Origin: Brugia malayi
Taxonomy: Eukaryota; Nematoda; Chromadorea; Rhabditida; Onchocercidae
Assembly: GCF_000002995.4 (NCBI RefSeq)
Contig: NW_025062478.1
Location: forward strand, 1,674,001-1,738,000
Length of the DNA: 64,000 nt
Reading direction: 5' to 3'
Shown one piece after another: positions 40,751 through 54,220 of this stretch (its first letter is position 1; each line of letters starts with the position of its first letter). A model generated the notes under the pieces. The model did not search any database, was not told the DNA's origin, and saw only the letters and a program-made list of their open reading frames with translations. A program made the position numbers and the translations under genes.

Positions 40751-41500
40751 ATCAATATCAAAACTTATAGTTTATGGGATAATTGGAATTGCATAATGGA
40801 TAGAGTGAAAATGAGATGAGATTGTCGGGGTGAAGGAGAATTGTGATCGATTCGATGTATGTTGTCGATTGAGGTCACATGTTCAGTTGATGGTAATTTT
40901 GAGAGCAATCAATTCATTAACAGTTAAACTTACATCTTTACATTCTTTTAAAATCCTTTTAAGAAAAAAAAGAGGTAAAATTGATCTTTGAATTAATGCT
41001 AATTCAATTCTAATCAAATATCTTTTTTACATTGCACTTCACTATGCTTCAAATATGCTATATTCTGTGTGATATATATTCATTCCTAAAATATTTTAAT
41101 CTTTACATAATTTTTAGGCTAGTAAATTTATTAAATTTTATGGAGTTATGTAGTTTTTATAGTCGATTGTTTCTTTCTTTTTTTGAGAAGTTTCTTTTTT
41201 TTTTTTTTTATTTTTTATTTCATTTTAGTTATGTTTTTTAATTACATATATTCCTACATCTATAAAAGTACTTGTTTCTAATCTTTTGTACCATAGCTAT
41301 TATTTTCTTTGAATTTATCCAGTTATAAAAAATCTTTAATGAATATAATAAGATTGGATTAATGTGCGAGGAAAGAATTTCGTTTGTTAGCATAGAAGTT
41401 ACAATAAAAATTAATGCATCGACAACTCATCATATTAATTTTGCAGATTTAGTGGATCGTTTCATCTTAGATTATAATTAATATTTTATGCTACTGTTCA

Positions 41501-41521
41501 TTCAGGCCAATGTCATCGTAG
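41501..41521 (+). promoter_or_regulatory. ATG9 5' leader: splice acceptors and minimal uORF
   Basis: GTTCATTCAG ending at 41505 is a good nematode-type acceptor, suitable for spliced-leader addition or a 5' UTR intron. Sixteen nt later, ATCGTAG ending at 41521 is a second possible acceptor directly before the start codon. Between them, ATG TCA TCG TAG (41510-41521) is a three-codon upstream ORF whose stop touches the ATG9 initiator. Confidence 0.5.
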
Positions 41522-44500
41522 ATGTTTGGGTTCCGTTCTAGGATAGGTTATCAGAGCATTGAAGATGAAAGTACTGAATCTCGAATATATTCTACTGACA
41601 ACGAGCAGACACTTTTGATTCCCAGAAACAGTGTACTGTAAGTTTTTTTTTTCTTTTTTTTAAATCACTGATCTCTACTTTCTATAAAAAATTCTCGTAA
41701 AATATGATTAAATCACGATAATTTGCTATGATCTAACTTTTTTGAAGTTGAAAACTATTTTAAAGATATTCAAATACAAAAATACAAAAAGATTACCAAT
41801 CATTTGTCGATAATGATATTGTTGTTGCTTGCAATAATTAGTAGTCTAGTAAATTATAATTTCAATTTAATGATATCAAACGTTTCCTTTGTAACAGGGA
41901 AGATGATGGACCATCGGAAGTATATGGTAGTCCACCATTGGAACACGATATCGCAGCGAATGAAGTAGGTGGAACCGTTGAATGTCATGCTGCTACGAGT
42001 TCTGGTATTTTATGGGATGGAGTAGAAAATTTAGATCAGGTATATTATATAAATTACCTCGGAAAAAAATGCCATAGCTAAATGATTCGTTGATTGATTT
42101 TTCGTTTTAAAACTTGAAAACTTAGGATATGCCTAAAAACTTGGATCTAGTATACCTGAAATGTCTCATTCCTATATAAGTTATTTTATGGATCTTAATA
42201 TTGCGCCAATAGGTGATCGAATTTTTTAGTCTGGTGTTATTAATATAAGATATATTAATATAAGATCGATAAATTTTGGGTAATGCATCTTGTATGCTAC
42301 GTTCAGCTTACTCTCACAGCTCATAGATATTTTTTATTAGATAATTGTATAAGTTTTAATTGCTAACATTCCGTTATAAATATCACTGTTTATCGTAAAA
42401 CGAAAGTTTTGCTTCTTCTAATTAATTGACCATCTTCTAATATTTCATCTAAGACATACGATTTACTCATTCTTTCATGTTATCTTTGAATGATTTTATT
42501 CTCTCTCTCAAAAAAAAAAAAAAAAAAAAAAAAAAAGTATACTCTTTTTTTTACGAATATATGAATTGCTTTAAAATATGAAAGGTTATGAAGTTCGTAT
42601 TTTTAAGATATTTACGACTGATAGCAGAAAAGAAAGTATAATGAAATAATATATTTTTCAGTTTTTCACTCGAGTTTATGAGTATCATCAAAATGGTGGA
42701 TATCTTTGTATAGTTATTAAGCATATTCTTACCTTATTTCAATTCATATTTGTGGTTTGGTTTGTTACATTTTTACTAGTACGCGTGGATTATGATGTTT
42801 TGTTCAAGAATAAGAATATCTCTGCAGAGGGAAAGCCAATTGGTGGGAAAATTCGACTTGAAGTAAGTCTATCTTCTCTTTCCTTTTTCTGATTTTCATT
42901 TTTGTTTTGAAAATAGTTTGTTTTCTTTGATGGAAATAACTATATAAAAAGAAATTCTCCGCATAAAATTTTGCTTGGTTTGGACTTGCCAAAATCTAAG
43001 AAACTTGTAGGAAGAATTAGTTTTTTTTTTTAATATACGGATAAGTTTGTTGTGATATTATGGAAGTTTTTGCGATGGAAAAGAAAATTGTCGAAGGACG
43101 TGAAGAATCTGAGTGACTCGCGTGGTTCATGTTTTGTTTGAAATTGTTAAAATGAATTCTATACTTAATAGTGTTTGCTATTCCTTTTGTGTCTAGGATG
43201 TCATATATCCGGATTGGAGTCATATTGGTGGTTTCACACTATGTTTGCTGGTTTTTGCCGTTTTATTTTGGATTTTCCGGGCTGCACGGGTTTTTTATCA
43301 AATTTATCAGTTTAGCGAAATACGTACTTTTTACCATTCAGCGTTGGGTAAGACTTAATGATTTTTTTAATTTTTTTCTGATTCTTTTTCTTTTGGTTAT
43401 AGGAAACTAGTAAAAATTTGCCCGTTTATCAACTCTATTATCTAGATTCCAATTTAAAAAAATTCAGTGCCAATATTAAATTTAATGTCTACATATTCAT
43501 AAATATGTGTTTATCTGATTAAATTTTCACTACTCCTTATGAAGCATCATCTTCAACTATTTTACTAACCTTGATTTTTCTTGCTTAAATAAATAATAAA
43601 ATGTTATTTTTTTTAAGGAATTGAGGATACATTATTGAGTGACCTTAAATGGCAGGAAGTTGTGCAGCTTATATGCGAGAAGCAGCCATCCATACATTTA
43701 ATTTTAAATAAAGATGGTATTACTGCTTTGGATCTTTATCAACGTATTTTGAGGCATAAGGTGACAAATTCTTGTCTTTTCCTCTTAATTGATGTGAAGA
43801 ATCGTGCAAATACAAATTCTGCTGAAGTAATTCTGTGGCATGGTAACTGCGTAATACTTGAAGAAATTTTTGTTTTTTTTTATATTTCAGAATTATTTTG
43901 TCGCCCTTATCAATAAGGAAATACTGCCACCAGTAATCAATGTGCCTTTCATTGGTTCAATGCCATATTTACCGAACGGTTTGAAAATGAATCTGGAATG
44001 GCTGTTATTTTATGGAGTATGGTCGCCGTGGAAGGGACCGTATGAACTTAAGGAAGAGTACAAACATCCACAGAATATTTTCAGGCTTGGTGAGATTGCT
44101 AAAATTATAAAATTATATAAGAATAAAAATGCAGCTTAATATAGATTTGAATCACTATAAGCTCTTCCTTCACTTTAAATTCGGCTATCATTAAAATTCA
44201 TCAGGTAGAAATTACCTAATGAACAGCAGCAGGAATAGAATTCAGATTTTCATTTTATGAATATGTGAGATTTAAGTGTTGAAATGATAGTGAAGCATTC
44301 CACAATATCCAACACTGTTGATAATATAGCCATCACATTGCAGCGGATGAGTTAGATTCGGCTATATTGAAAATGGCTATTGGCAATTTTATTTTTTTTC
44401 CACTTGTATTCGTATATCAAGTATTATATTTCTTTTTTACTTATGGTGAGCTACTAAAGCGAGATCCGGGATCATTTGCTATGCGTAGGTATTCAAATTA

Positions 44501-47500
44501 CGGAAGGTAATTGTCGACAGTATTCATTTTTTTAGAACTTCTTTAGAAAGTAGTTTTGATAGTATTCATTTTTTTGGAAAGTAATTTTTGACAGTGTTCA
44601 TTTCAACATTCCTAATAACAAAATTTGCAAAGTAATGTTTTTTGTAATCTCTATACGGATTGATGAGTGTACAATTTCTAACTGTTAATATACGATCATA
44701 TGATAACAAAGAATGAATGTATTGCAGGAATAAGTTACGACATTTCAACGAGTTAGACCATGAATTACGAATACGTCTTTCAAAAAGCCATCGGGCAGCA
44801 ACCCAATATATGGAACAATTTCTTTCACCGCTTGGGCAGGTTATAGCTAGAAAAATGCAATTCGTTGCAAGTGCAATCTGCATAGTTTTGCTTTTGTTGG
44901 GTCTATGGGATGAAGATGTATTGTCGGTTAGTTTAATGCACATTTTTTGTCATTTTGTTTTTTTAATCAAAGCTGTTGTTCTTTTACTTTATTCCATTAT
45001 CTTTGAAAAAAAAAATTTTTTTAATGAGTTTCAAGATTGAAATTAGATACGAAAAGAGTCATATTGTCAGAAAGTTGGGTAATCAGGAATCTAACCTTAG
45101 AAGAGAAAAAAGCTTTGAACTCTCCAGTGATTGTGTTTTAAGTTTTCATATGCTATAATTCATGAAGTTACAGGATACTGCCTAGCACAAAATATGGTAC
45201 CATACACGATTTCAACTTATGCATAAGAAAAAAGAAACAACTTTATCCAGATCAAATGAATGATACCTTGTTTGTATTGTAGGTTGAACACGTTCTGACG
45301 ATTATATCTTTATGTGGTTTGATTGCTGTCGCATGTCAGTCACTCATTGGAGATGAAAATATGATTTATTGGCCTGAAACATTGCTAAATATGGTGATTG
45401 CACACATACATTATGCGCCAGACTCATGGAAAGGGAAAGCTCATACAGGTGGTATTCGTTTCTTAAATGTTTCCGTCATAATGTAAAAATGTTATGTCGT
45501 ACTGAAAAAGTATTCCAAAAGTGCTTCACTGATCTTGATCATTCTATTTCCGTTTATAATTTCCATAACTCAGATAATGGTTATGGTGCCTGTCAAGATA
45601 GGCTAACAAGAATAGAGAGAATTTATGATTAATGTGTTTTATAATTTTGTTCTAACCAAATTCAGAATATTTTACAGTGATTTCGATTTTGAAAAGAATG
45701 GCTTATGAGAATAGATTTTACAACAAGCTATGATTTGAGCCGAGTTGAAATAAGTTTACCATTTAGTTTAATATTAACTGAGCATTACATCAACATTGCA
45801 ACTTTCGGGATTTCTGCTTTTTATTTTCGGATAATTTGGTGCCATTTAAATTAGCTTGATAGCAACACTTTATTTGTTCTGTAAATATGAAAATTTTGCA
45901 CAAGTTTAAATCAGGGAAAATGGACTTTTATTCCAGATACGGTTCGGAGAGAATTTGGGCATTTGTTCGAACTAAAGGCGAAATTTTTACTTGAGGAACT
46001 TTTGAGTCCAGTTTTAACTCCATTTGTTCTACTGTTTTGGTAAGCTCTCAATGCAAAGTATATTGTGATAGCAAAAGGAAGAAGATAGTAAAAAATCTTT
46101 CCTCCGATAATTTTACAGTGAAACTTTTTTCATTATGTTTCTTACTCTATAGTGCATGCTTTAAAGTTAGCACTTCTTACTTTTAACATAGTGGCAAAAA
46201 TGTATTACGTTTTACTGTTCTTTTCCAGGATTCGTCCCAAAGCGAAAGAGTTTGTGGATTTTTTCCACAATTTTACGGTTTCTGTAGAAGGCCTCGGTGA
46301 TGTTTGCTCATTTGCGCAGATGGATATCAGACAGCACGGCGATCCAAATTGGAGTTTTGATGAGGTTACGAAACAAGGTGAAATTCATATTAAAAATTTC
46401 CATTATTATTAATTTTAGGCGCCTGTCAATAATTTGTAATTATATAATTTCTTAAACGACCTTTCCTCTTTATAACCTTCCTCTTTTTGTTACCTGATAT
46501 TTTCAAACTGTACGAAATGTGAGATAGTTAGTTTTATTCATATATATTCTTTCTGACGTTTCTTAATAGTATTTCCTTTCTTATTTTCAGAAATTTTAAA
46601 TATGCATGGACGAGTTCATGCTAACGATGGAAAAACAGAATTATCTTTGATACATTTTGCTAGCAATCATCCAGAGTGGAAGCCACCACCTCGTGCTGCT
46701 CGTTTTCTTGATGATATACGAAGCCGGGTATGTTGTTGGTTTTAATTTCAGATAAGATCAGAAATATATTTACACTGGTAAAGAATGGGAACAAAAATTT
46801 TTTCCTATGAAATTTCAGATGACACAAGATATTAATACACTGAAAGATGGTGTTGTTATGGATGATAACATATTATTGAATAGTCTACATTCTTTCAACT
46901 TCAATACTGACCAGCAACTTAGGAGATTTATAGGTGGACAACCATCTTTTGTATCCTTCCGTAATCCTGATTTGTTTAGTGGTGCAGCAAATATGTCTTT
47001 GCATGGTGAAAGTAAGTTTATATATATATATATATATTTTATTTTAAGCATTGTTTAGATAAATGTTAATTGTCAGAAATGGAAGAATGATAATAGGCGT
47101 GTATTTACGTAATGATTAATAACTGCTATTATATATTCTTATTGTTTCTTCGTTCTCTCTCAAGATATTCGAAATATGTTGTCTGTTGAAGAAGTAGTAA
47201 TTATTTATTAGTTTCTTTTTTCTTTTAACTGTCAGAGCAGACTAAAGGTCAATTTTGCAGGAAAAAATCATATTGGTGATATGGTACTTACATCACAGAC
47301 GACCGCATTAAGTATTGTATATCTGCGTAATTTACATGCTAATTACGATAATCGTCGCCTTGAAATAGTATCATCTCCGACAACTATGGCTTGTCGTCAT
47401 GTTGCGCAAATCTCTCCGATTTCTCCAACTGTAGCACCAATAGTAGTCGAAACTACAGTACGAGGTTCAGATACAGTGGTCGAAGCAGCGGGCAGTGTTT

Positions 47501-47640
47501 GGGGTGTACCAGCACAAAGTGCAATTTCACCTCTTCAAGCTTCGCTTTCACCTCGAAGCGACGATGAACAGCTACAACAGGAAATAACTGGTGATGAACA
47601 ATCACCTCCTGGACTGTCACATAATATTTTGAATGTTTGA
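41522..47640 (+). CDS. atg-9: Autophagy protein ATG9 (lipid scramblase), complete
   Basis: Fourteen exons, all GT..AG and phase-consistent, give 813 residues: 41522-41637, 41898-42039, 42662-42862, 43197-43347, 43618-43760, 43891-44089, 44344-44506, 44728-44926, 45283-45448, 45937-46039, 46229-46377, 46591-46727, 46819-47011 and 47261-47640. ATG9 is the multispanning vesicle protein that seeds phagophores and scrambles phospholipids. Family landmarks in order are NLDQFFTRVYEYHQNGGY, VDYDVLF, WQEVVQLI, LDLYQRILRHKNYFVALINK, LLKRDPGSF, RHFNELDHELRIRL, DEDVLSVEHVLT, AHIHYAPDSWKGKAH, LLEELLSPVLTPF, DFFHNFTVSVEGLGD, CSFAQMDIRQHG and DGKTELSLIHFA. Hydrophobic segments lie near residues 104-124, 164-181, 326-350, 418-433 and 441-461. 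The N terminus has YQSI (10-13), a possible AP-binding signal like human ATG9A YQRL. The C-terminal tail is Ser/Pro-rich and variable. The start at 41522 gives the conserved frame. Confidence 0.97.
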
Positions 47641-49643
47641 AAAGAAACTGTATTTTCTTTCTTTTTTTTTCGATTCATTTTTTATTATGTAATGAATTCG
47701 AAATATTCTTTCCTCTTTGCGACCCATGCTTGTAAAGGTTTATTTGTATTTACCAAAGGAAGCTTTTTTTTTCTTTTAGTAATTATGAGATAGCTTGAAA
47801 TGGTAGTGAAATTTTTCCCGATAGATTGATACTTTTTGCAGTTATGATTTGATGCAGTTATCCGATTTATTTGATAAGCAGTGCTATTGTGAAAGATTGG
47901 AAATTTTCGCAACGGGTCGTATTTTTGTTTTAATTGCCACTTGCTCACTGTATAAGAAAGCTATTGTATTTTATATGCTAATGCTTTTTTTTTTTTTTGT
48001 GTGTATGTGTGTGTGTTCCTTTTCTCTTATCAGAAGTTCTCATTATGCTTTGATAGTCATGTTTTTATATTTTCTTTCTGATATTACAACAGCTTATATA
48101 CCTTGAAAAAGTTTTAATGAATATATATTTACTAAAAAAAAAAATTATTGGAGATGTATTTGCAAAAATATTTGTTGTGCCATTGAATAACTTGTTGCTT
48201 TACTTGAAATTACACAGATTTTGTATAAAAACTGAACCCTTGCTGTACACTTCTTTTTTTTTTCATATTATTCTCATTATATTTTAATTTCATTCGTGTA
48301 AATCGAGCTAAATTATAGAGCTATTTAGCAAAAGAAAAGAAAAATTGTGCACGAATTGTTATTTTCACTTCATTATCACATTAATTTTGATTTAAGATAC
48401 ACATCCTGAAACATATTATTGCTATAATTTTTAGCTTTCACTGTTAACAGTTTTATTTTGAGCATGGAATGATGGTAATCATTTGATTAAATAAGGATAA
48501 CACTATGAGAAATAAGTAAAAAGTTTGTCATTTTATTAGTTGTAATTTTTTGTAATTAGTGTTTTCTTTTTGTTCTGTATTCTCGTTTTTTAAGATTTTA
48601 CATTAATTGGAGAGTGTTCATCTCATTTTATTAATATATGTTCATCACATCTGTCTGCTTATTTTTGTAACATATACACTTGTAAATTTCAGTATAATCA
48701 ATTTTTTTGTTTGCTTGCTTTCGCTTCGTATAGTGCTAAATGCTTCAGTGTTTACATTTTTTTTTTTTTTTTTTTTTTTTCATTTTCAACATTTGTAAAT
48801 AGAATTTGTAAATAAAATATTTAGTTTCTACAATATTTTTTGCTTTCCTTCCATGTTGAATAGCTTATATATCTTTTTATTTTCAGATTTATTTTTTAAA
48901 AGAAAAAAATCTTTTCTAAAAATTCAGTAATTATAATAATTAACCACAAAATAACAAATCGAATTAATTTAAATACTTTCGTTTATGCTTTTAAACTGTT
49001 ATATTCATACACGATATTTTAATATGAGAAGGATAATTTTATAGGAGTAGATCATTCTATGATATCGTCTATATTCATAATTTGTTGCATATTTTAAATT
49101 TTGATTTACTCCATCCGCAATTAAATAAACTAAGATTTATTGTTTGAAACAATTTCTTCCGTAATTTGTAATGTACCTCTCATTTTTTTCTAATAATCCA
49201 AGAGATTATTGATTATTTTGAATTTAAAATGAATATAATGCGGAAGTTTTTCTTTTTTTCTGCCCAAAGAGTTCCATTTGTAACCATTTATTATTATGGT
49301 TAGAATTATTATTACTATTATTATTATTATTACTATTTTTATTACGATAATTATTATTATTTGTTATTAATCATTTTAAACAATGTTAAATAATCATTTC
49401 TTCTTAAATTCTTACTTAAGATAGGTTTCACCGTTTCTATCGTTTCTATTCCACATTATTTATAGCTTAAGAGATCTTCCAAGAAATTAGTGATGAAATT
49501 TAGTTCAACAAAACACAAGCCATTATGCTTTGGAATTTATCCAATAGCAATATCAAAGCTTCAGTTTTCTTTTTGCATAGATAATATTTAAGTTATTAAT
49601 TACAGATATGATTTCATTTTGTTTTTGATTTAAGGTAGAATAA
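47641..49643. other. ATG9 3' flank and spacer to RRP36
   Basis: About 2 kb without a supported gene. An AATAAA at 48811-48816 could be a distal poly-A signal. TTA/ATT triplets occur at 49305-49365. Frames at 47685-48106 look UTR-like and have no family resemblance. TTTTTGATTTAAG ending at 49634 is a candidate trans-splice acceptor for the next gene. Confidence 0.55.
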
Positions 49644-52585
49644 ATGGAAGGAAAAACTTTGCAACGGACATTTCCAAAGAAGACAACAGCGAATAATAAT
49701 TTGAAATCAAAGTCAAAAAAAGGAAAAGGATGGAGAAAATGTCGTCAGAAATATACTAAATCTATTTTTGATGAAAGTGATGGCACCTGTAATAACGATG
49801 AAACTAATATGAAGTCAAAACATCAACCCAAGTAAGTGTTGAAATTTCATTTCTTTCATTGTTTTTTTTATTATTAAGTTTACTCTGAATTTCTTTCAAT
49901 GATACGGTGCATATAACTGTGGAAGGATCCGGAAAAAATTCCGGATCACATCGATCGTTATCGTACTTTCAATCTATATTGAACATAGTAGGTAGGATGT
50001 TTAATCATTTTTGATATGTTAAAAAAGCTACTTACTAGATGATATAATGTAAATTAGATGCATTTTGCACTTTTTAAATTGATGTATATTCTCAAAGGAA
50101 CTGTCTAACATAATTTTGTTTTTAATAGCATAGCAGAAGAGTCCATTAGACATTCCTCAGATGAGAAGGAAGTGGAATTTACAGAACCTAAAAAGTCTGT
50201 TCATAGTACAATGAATTCTCCAGTTGAGGAGCATGAAAAATCAGATTTGGATACTATGGGATTTCGAGCAGGTATTTTAAAAGATTTTTAAATCGTTCAT
50301 CTCTTCCAATTATGAAATTGTATATTGAAAGAATTTTTTTTTGTCAATTGTTCTTTTTTTCAATGCAAAACTGTTTTGACGATTGAATTTTCATGGATTA
50401 TCATGATATTTTGATTTCAAATTATTCCATCGCATTTTCTAATCATTATATTTTTCTTTTAATTATCACATTTCACATTTTTACCACATTTTCTTTTAAT
50501 TTGCATTTATGAGAATTGCTAAGCTAATAAATTTTTTTCTCACATTTCAGAAGTAGCAAAGATTCCATTAGGTAAAGCAAAACAACTGCAAGAACGATTA
50601 GGGAAGAAATTATTCGACAAGGCATTCTTTGTTGAAGATTCGTCATCTGATCTTAACAGAAAATCGTCTCACAAATCTTTTGTGGTATTTGTTTTAAATT
50701 TTATTAAAAAATCTCATCGATAATTGGTAGTTTAAAAATTTATCATAACTTTGTTTGTTATGGCGAATATATACTATGGAATGTGATGTTTGAGCACTAG
50801 TGAGAAATAGTATCAAAAGTTTAGCTATCTTCCTGAAAATAAAGTAATTTTGTTTTATTCATAAAAATATTTCAAGTAATTACAAGTTTTATGCTGATTA
50901 ATTCACCGGTTTCTTACGCAGGATTAATGCAGTTATTTGATTTACAGCGTGAAAATCCAAAAAGGCCGCGTGAAGTGTCATCAAAAATACCGGTGTCGAA
51001 ATTTAGGAATGTGTTCGAGAATGAAAAATTGGAAAAACCTGCGTAAGTGACATTTTGTTGTTTGTTGTAAATCCTTCTTTTTTTTTTCATTTAGTAAATA
51101 TTGTACTTTATATAGGCACTATTTCATATATTCTCTTCTTTAATCATTTAAATATTGAATAGGTATATTCAGAATAATGTAATATTCATCATCATTGATA
51201 TCCAGTATTTTATTTTTTTATTCGATTACTTTTCTTTTCCCCAGTTACTTTCCTTGTTTGTTATTTTATTTTTCTAATAATTAATACAGTTTTAACAATC
51301 GAATAAAATCTTTATTTATATTACTGGATAGTGTTTTTTTTTTTTTTTTTTTTCTAGAAAGATAGAACTTATAGAAAGAGTTCAGTAATGCGCATCAGAT
51401 TATTTTAATTTACCATCTATAATTTTGTTATAGAATTGATCCTCGATTTGATAGCAGATATGGTGAATTTAATGATTACATATATCACAATAATTATAGT
51501 TTTCTAGATGAAATACGTCAACAAGAGAAAAAGGTATTTATCTCTTCATTTATTGTAATAAATGATATCTGCCAAACTGTTTTAGTATGATAGAGATTTG
51601 ATAATAATAAATGGAAAGTTGATTAGAAGTTGTGGTTTTTTAATATTTCACTTAATACATTCAGATGTTTAAGATTCCGATATATATTTCTCATTGTATT
51701 CTTGTCTGATTTTGTATCTATAAATTTCTTTTTTTAGATCTTAATGAAAGAATTAAAAAATACGACAGAAGCGGACGTTGTTAACAGAAATCGGTTAAAA
51801 GAAGCACTTAGGAAGATGAAAAATCAGGAAAAGTAAGTTTGTCAAGGTTTTGACCATTTTATAAACTAATATAAATTAATTAACACTTTTGATATAAGAA
51901 GTTGTCAATAATTACCGTTGTCATTGATATAGCTAATCATCATTCATAATCCATATTATTTTCTCTTATAGAAATAAATTAAAATTTACTAGGGATACTG
52001 TTAATATGTTGGTTTTTTAAATAATTATTTGTATTTGTACATTAAGTAATTACAATTTCCATTGCAGAACACAAGCAGATGTTAATCGTCGTAAAGAAGT
52101 AATCCGTGAAATACGTCATGAGAATAATGAACGGATGCGTCAAGGTTTACCACCTGTCTTTAAGACAAGAGGTGAGATTTGTTTGTATATTCAAACATTA
52201 GTATTGTTGAATTATCTTTCATCAAAATATTACTTCTCTGCAGTATATTACTTCTTTATTTATACTAAAAGAATTAGCTTTTTAAATTTATAATTCGCTG
52301 ATTCAAACATTGCACTTTTTAGTGATGTTTTTGATGAAATTCATATAATCATTTCAAATTTCGAAGTGATTTAGAGGAAAAAAAAAAAGCAAAAAACAAA
52401 GCTATTTGCAAACAGATGATATGCATTCTGAACTAATGTCTATTTTAATATTTGAAGCACAAATTCGAGAACTTATATGGCGAAAAAAGTATGATGAATT
52501 AAAAGGTGGAAAGAAATTAGAAAAATACCTTCGTCGTAAAACCAAGAAACAGGATAAACGATCTATGCTACCAATGAATCAATAA
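49644..52585 (+). CDS. rrp36: Ribosomal RNA processing protein 36 (RRP36), complete
   Basis: Eight phase-consistent exons give 328 residues: 49644-49831, 50129-50271, 50551-50684, 50948-51042, 51434-51533, 51738-51832, 52068-52171 and 52458-52585. RRP36 is a nucleolar factor for early pre-rRNA cleavage and 40S subunit assembly. The N-terminal 110 residues are Lys/Ser/Glu-rich and poorly conserved. The family core follows: RENPKRPREVSSKIPVSKFR (156-175), IDPRFDSRYGEFND, YSFLDEIRQQEKKILMKELK, a basic coiled-coil-like region, RQGLPPVFKTR and a C terminus KKYDELKGGKKLEKYLRRKT, matching the known PFF/FLRKR-type ending. The start has an AATAAATGG context. It is on the same strand as ATG9 at 2 kb, rather far for a nematode operon. 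It converges on the SEC14-like gene. Confidence 0.92.
49926..49947. repeat. Perfect 9-bp stem hairpin in RRP36 intron 1
   Basis: GATCCGGAA, a four-A loop, then TTCCGGATC. It lies between exons 1 and 2 and stands out by its GC content. Confidence 0.75.
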
Positions 52586-54220
52586 TGATCATTTGCTACT
52601 GATTAGAATTGAATAATGATGCTTTTTTTTTTTAAAGACAGTCATGAGATTTACAGTTTTATTTTTGATATGGTGTGAAATATACAATCTTGTTGTCATT
52701 CAAGACGGAATTTTTCACTTATCTTCTGGTGTTTTAACATTCTAATTACGTATTTTAATGAGTACTTTCTGTAATTCAGAACTTACTTGATAGTTTTGTA
52801 ATTTAAGATCCATAAAGGTGACATATATCTCACAAAAGATCTTTATTGATGGGTGCAGCAGTTGAATTTCATTACTGGTGACAAGTTATATTTGATTTTT
52901 TTTTAAAGAGCGCTCCTGACATGACAATGATCTCTCATTTCTCTCTATTTTCTAATAATAATAATGACTTATTGCAAAAGTTGAAAGTGATGGAAGGGTC
53001 GTTTTTTAAGTCATCTTTCTCTCTTTTCTCTAATTCTTTTCATTGTTGCAAAGTTTTTGTTTTCTTCATGAAAATGATTAATAAATAAACATATTACAGT
53101 GAATGCTACTTGATTCTCTTTCTCCCGGTAAAACTATAATTTCCTCATAAATATTCTGTAGCATAACAACAGGTTTCTTTTCTAGAATTTATTTGATACT
53201 TGATTTTATTACCTACTATTTCATACTTTGTTTTATTTGAAAATACATTATCTACCATCGGTTAGTAAATGTAATTAAAAAGTTAATTCTTTCACAGAGT
53301 AGTAAAATACGTACTAATTATTTATCAGTGTTCCTCTTATGTCTAATAAGATCTCTTATTTTCTTCTTGTCTGTTGTTTAAATTGTTGGTTTTATTTGTG
53401 AATAAATTATGTTTTAATGAAATATTGAAAATTCAATTCGCTTTAAACAAATTTAACTAATAAACAAGTATCATAGAAATGAACTCTTCCTATTGAATGA
53501 TCTTAAAGTATGGAATCGGGATCAAGTTTTCAAAAAACATACAATCTGGAAGGAATACTACCGGAAATGCAGATTATTTTTGCTTATTTTTATTTTTCCT
53601 GACAAATAATATGTCATTTTTAAAGTTTCTCTTTGTTTCCTTTTTCTTAAATTCTTATTCTGGTTCCAGAAATTAAATTCTCAAAGTGGAAAAGTTTGTC
53701 GAACTGGTTTTTCTTGACTTAATGACTTTTAAAAAAATTATAATACATTTCTGCAATATGCAATTAAATGAGTAAAATGAATTTTTATCAGATATCTAAT
53801 CATTGCACGAAAAATATAATGCAATTTAAAAAAAAAATTTTGTTGAAGGTTAAACTTTTTTTTTTTTGAAATATAATGAGACAACTTTTTTATAATTAAT
53901 TTTTGGTATGATTAAACGAAACGTATAGTCCTTATATTTCATTCGAATGAACAACTTTTTTTTTTAAAAATTTTAGTTTTGCTAGAAAAAAAAGCGGTAA
54001 ACTTGATTTATAATATTCATAAAGAATGTTTTATTCTTATTTTATTAAATAATTAAAAAATGAGCTTTTTCTATAATTCTTTTTTTATCTTATCTAATCA
54101 TTTTCATAATTAACAATCATTAGCATATATAATTAATTAAATAAATGAATGAAAGTGAAATTTTAGACAATTTAAAATTGAATTTTTTTTTTCCTTTTTC
54201 TAGAAAAAAAAACTTCATAT
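52586..54220. other. Convergent 3' spacer between RRP36 and the SEC14-like gene
   Basis: About 1.6 kb holding both 3' UTRs. AATAAA at 53080-53085 could serve RRP36. I see no coding exon, RNA gene or significant repeat. Confidence 0.6.

Larger units (their letters stand above)
34019..41505. other. Divergent PACS/ATG9 intergenic region
   Basis: About 7.5 kb of AT-rich DNA separates two divergently transcribed genes, so both promoters should lie here. It holds CT tracts (35029-35050 and 35245-35268), TTA tracts (about 35930-36020 and 39607-39675), a GA tract (38789-38832), many homopolymers and an ACGT-rich segment at 40110-40750. No exon with convincing splice sites was found; open frames at 34232, 35008, 39237 and 40167 are low-complexity. 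Confidence 0.6.

Noticed and set aside
44566..44943. 125-codon minus-strand frame inside ATG9
   Set aside because: It is antisense to the ATG9 exon at 44728-44926, whose + strand frame is strongly conserved.
47236..47260. Alternative acceptors for the last ATG9 exon (GTCAG at 47231-47235 and nearby)
   Set aside because: Most give a frameshift or an early stop. The acceptor TTTTGCAG ending at 47260 keeps the frame with a better consensus.
47685..48106. Open frames after the ATG9 stop (minus 87 codons, plus 85 codons)
   Set aside because: They lie in the likely 3' UTR, have no acceptor or family match, and end in poly-T-encoded Phe runs.
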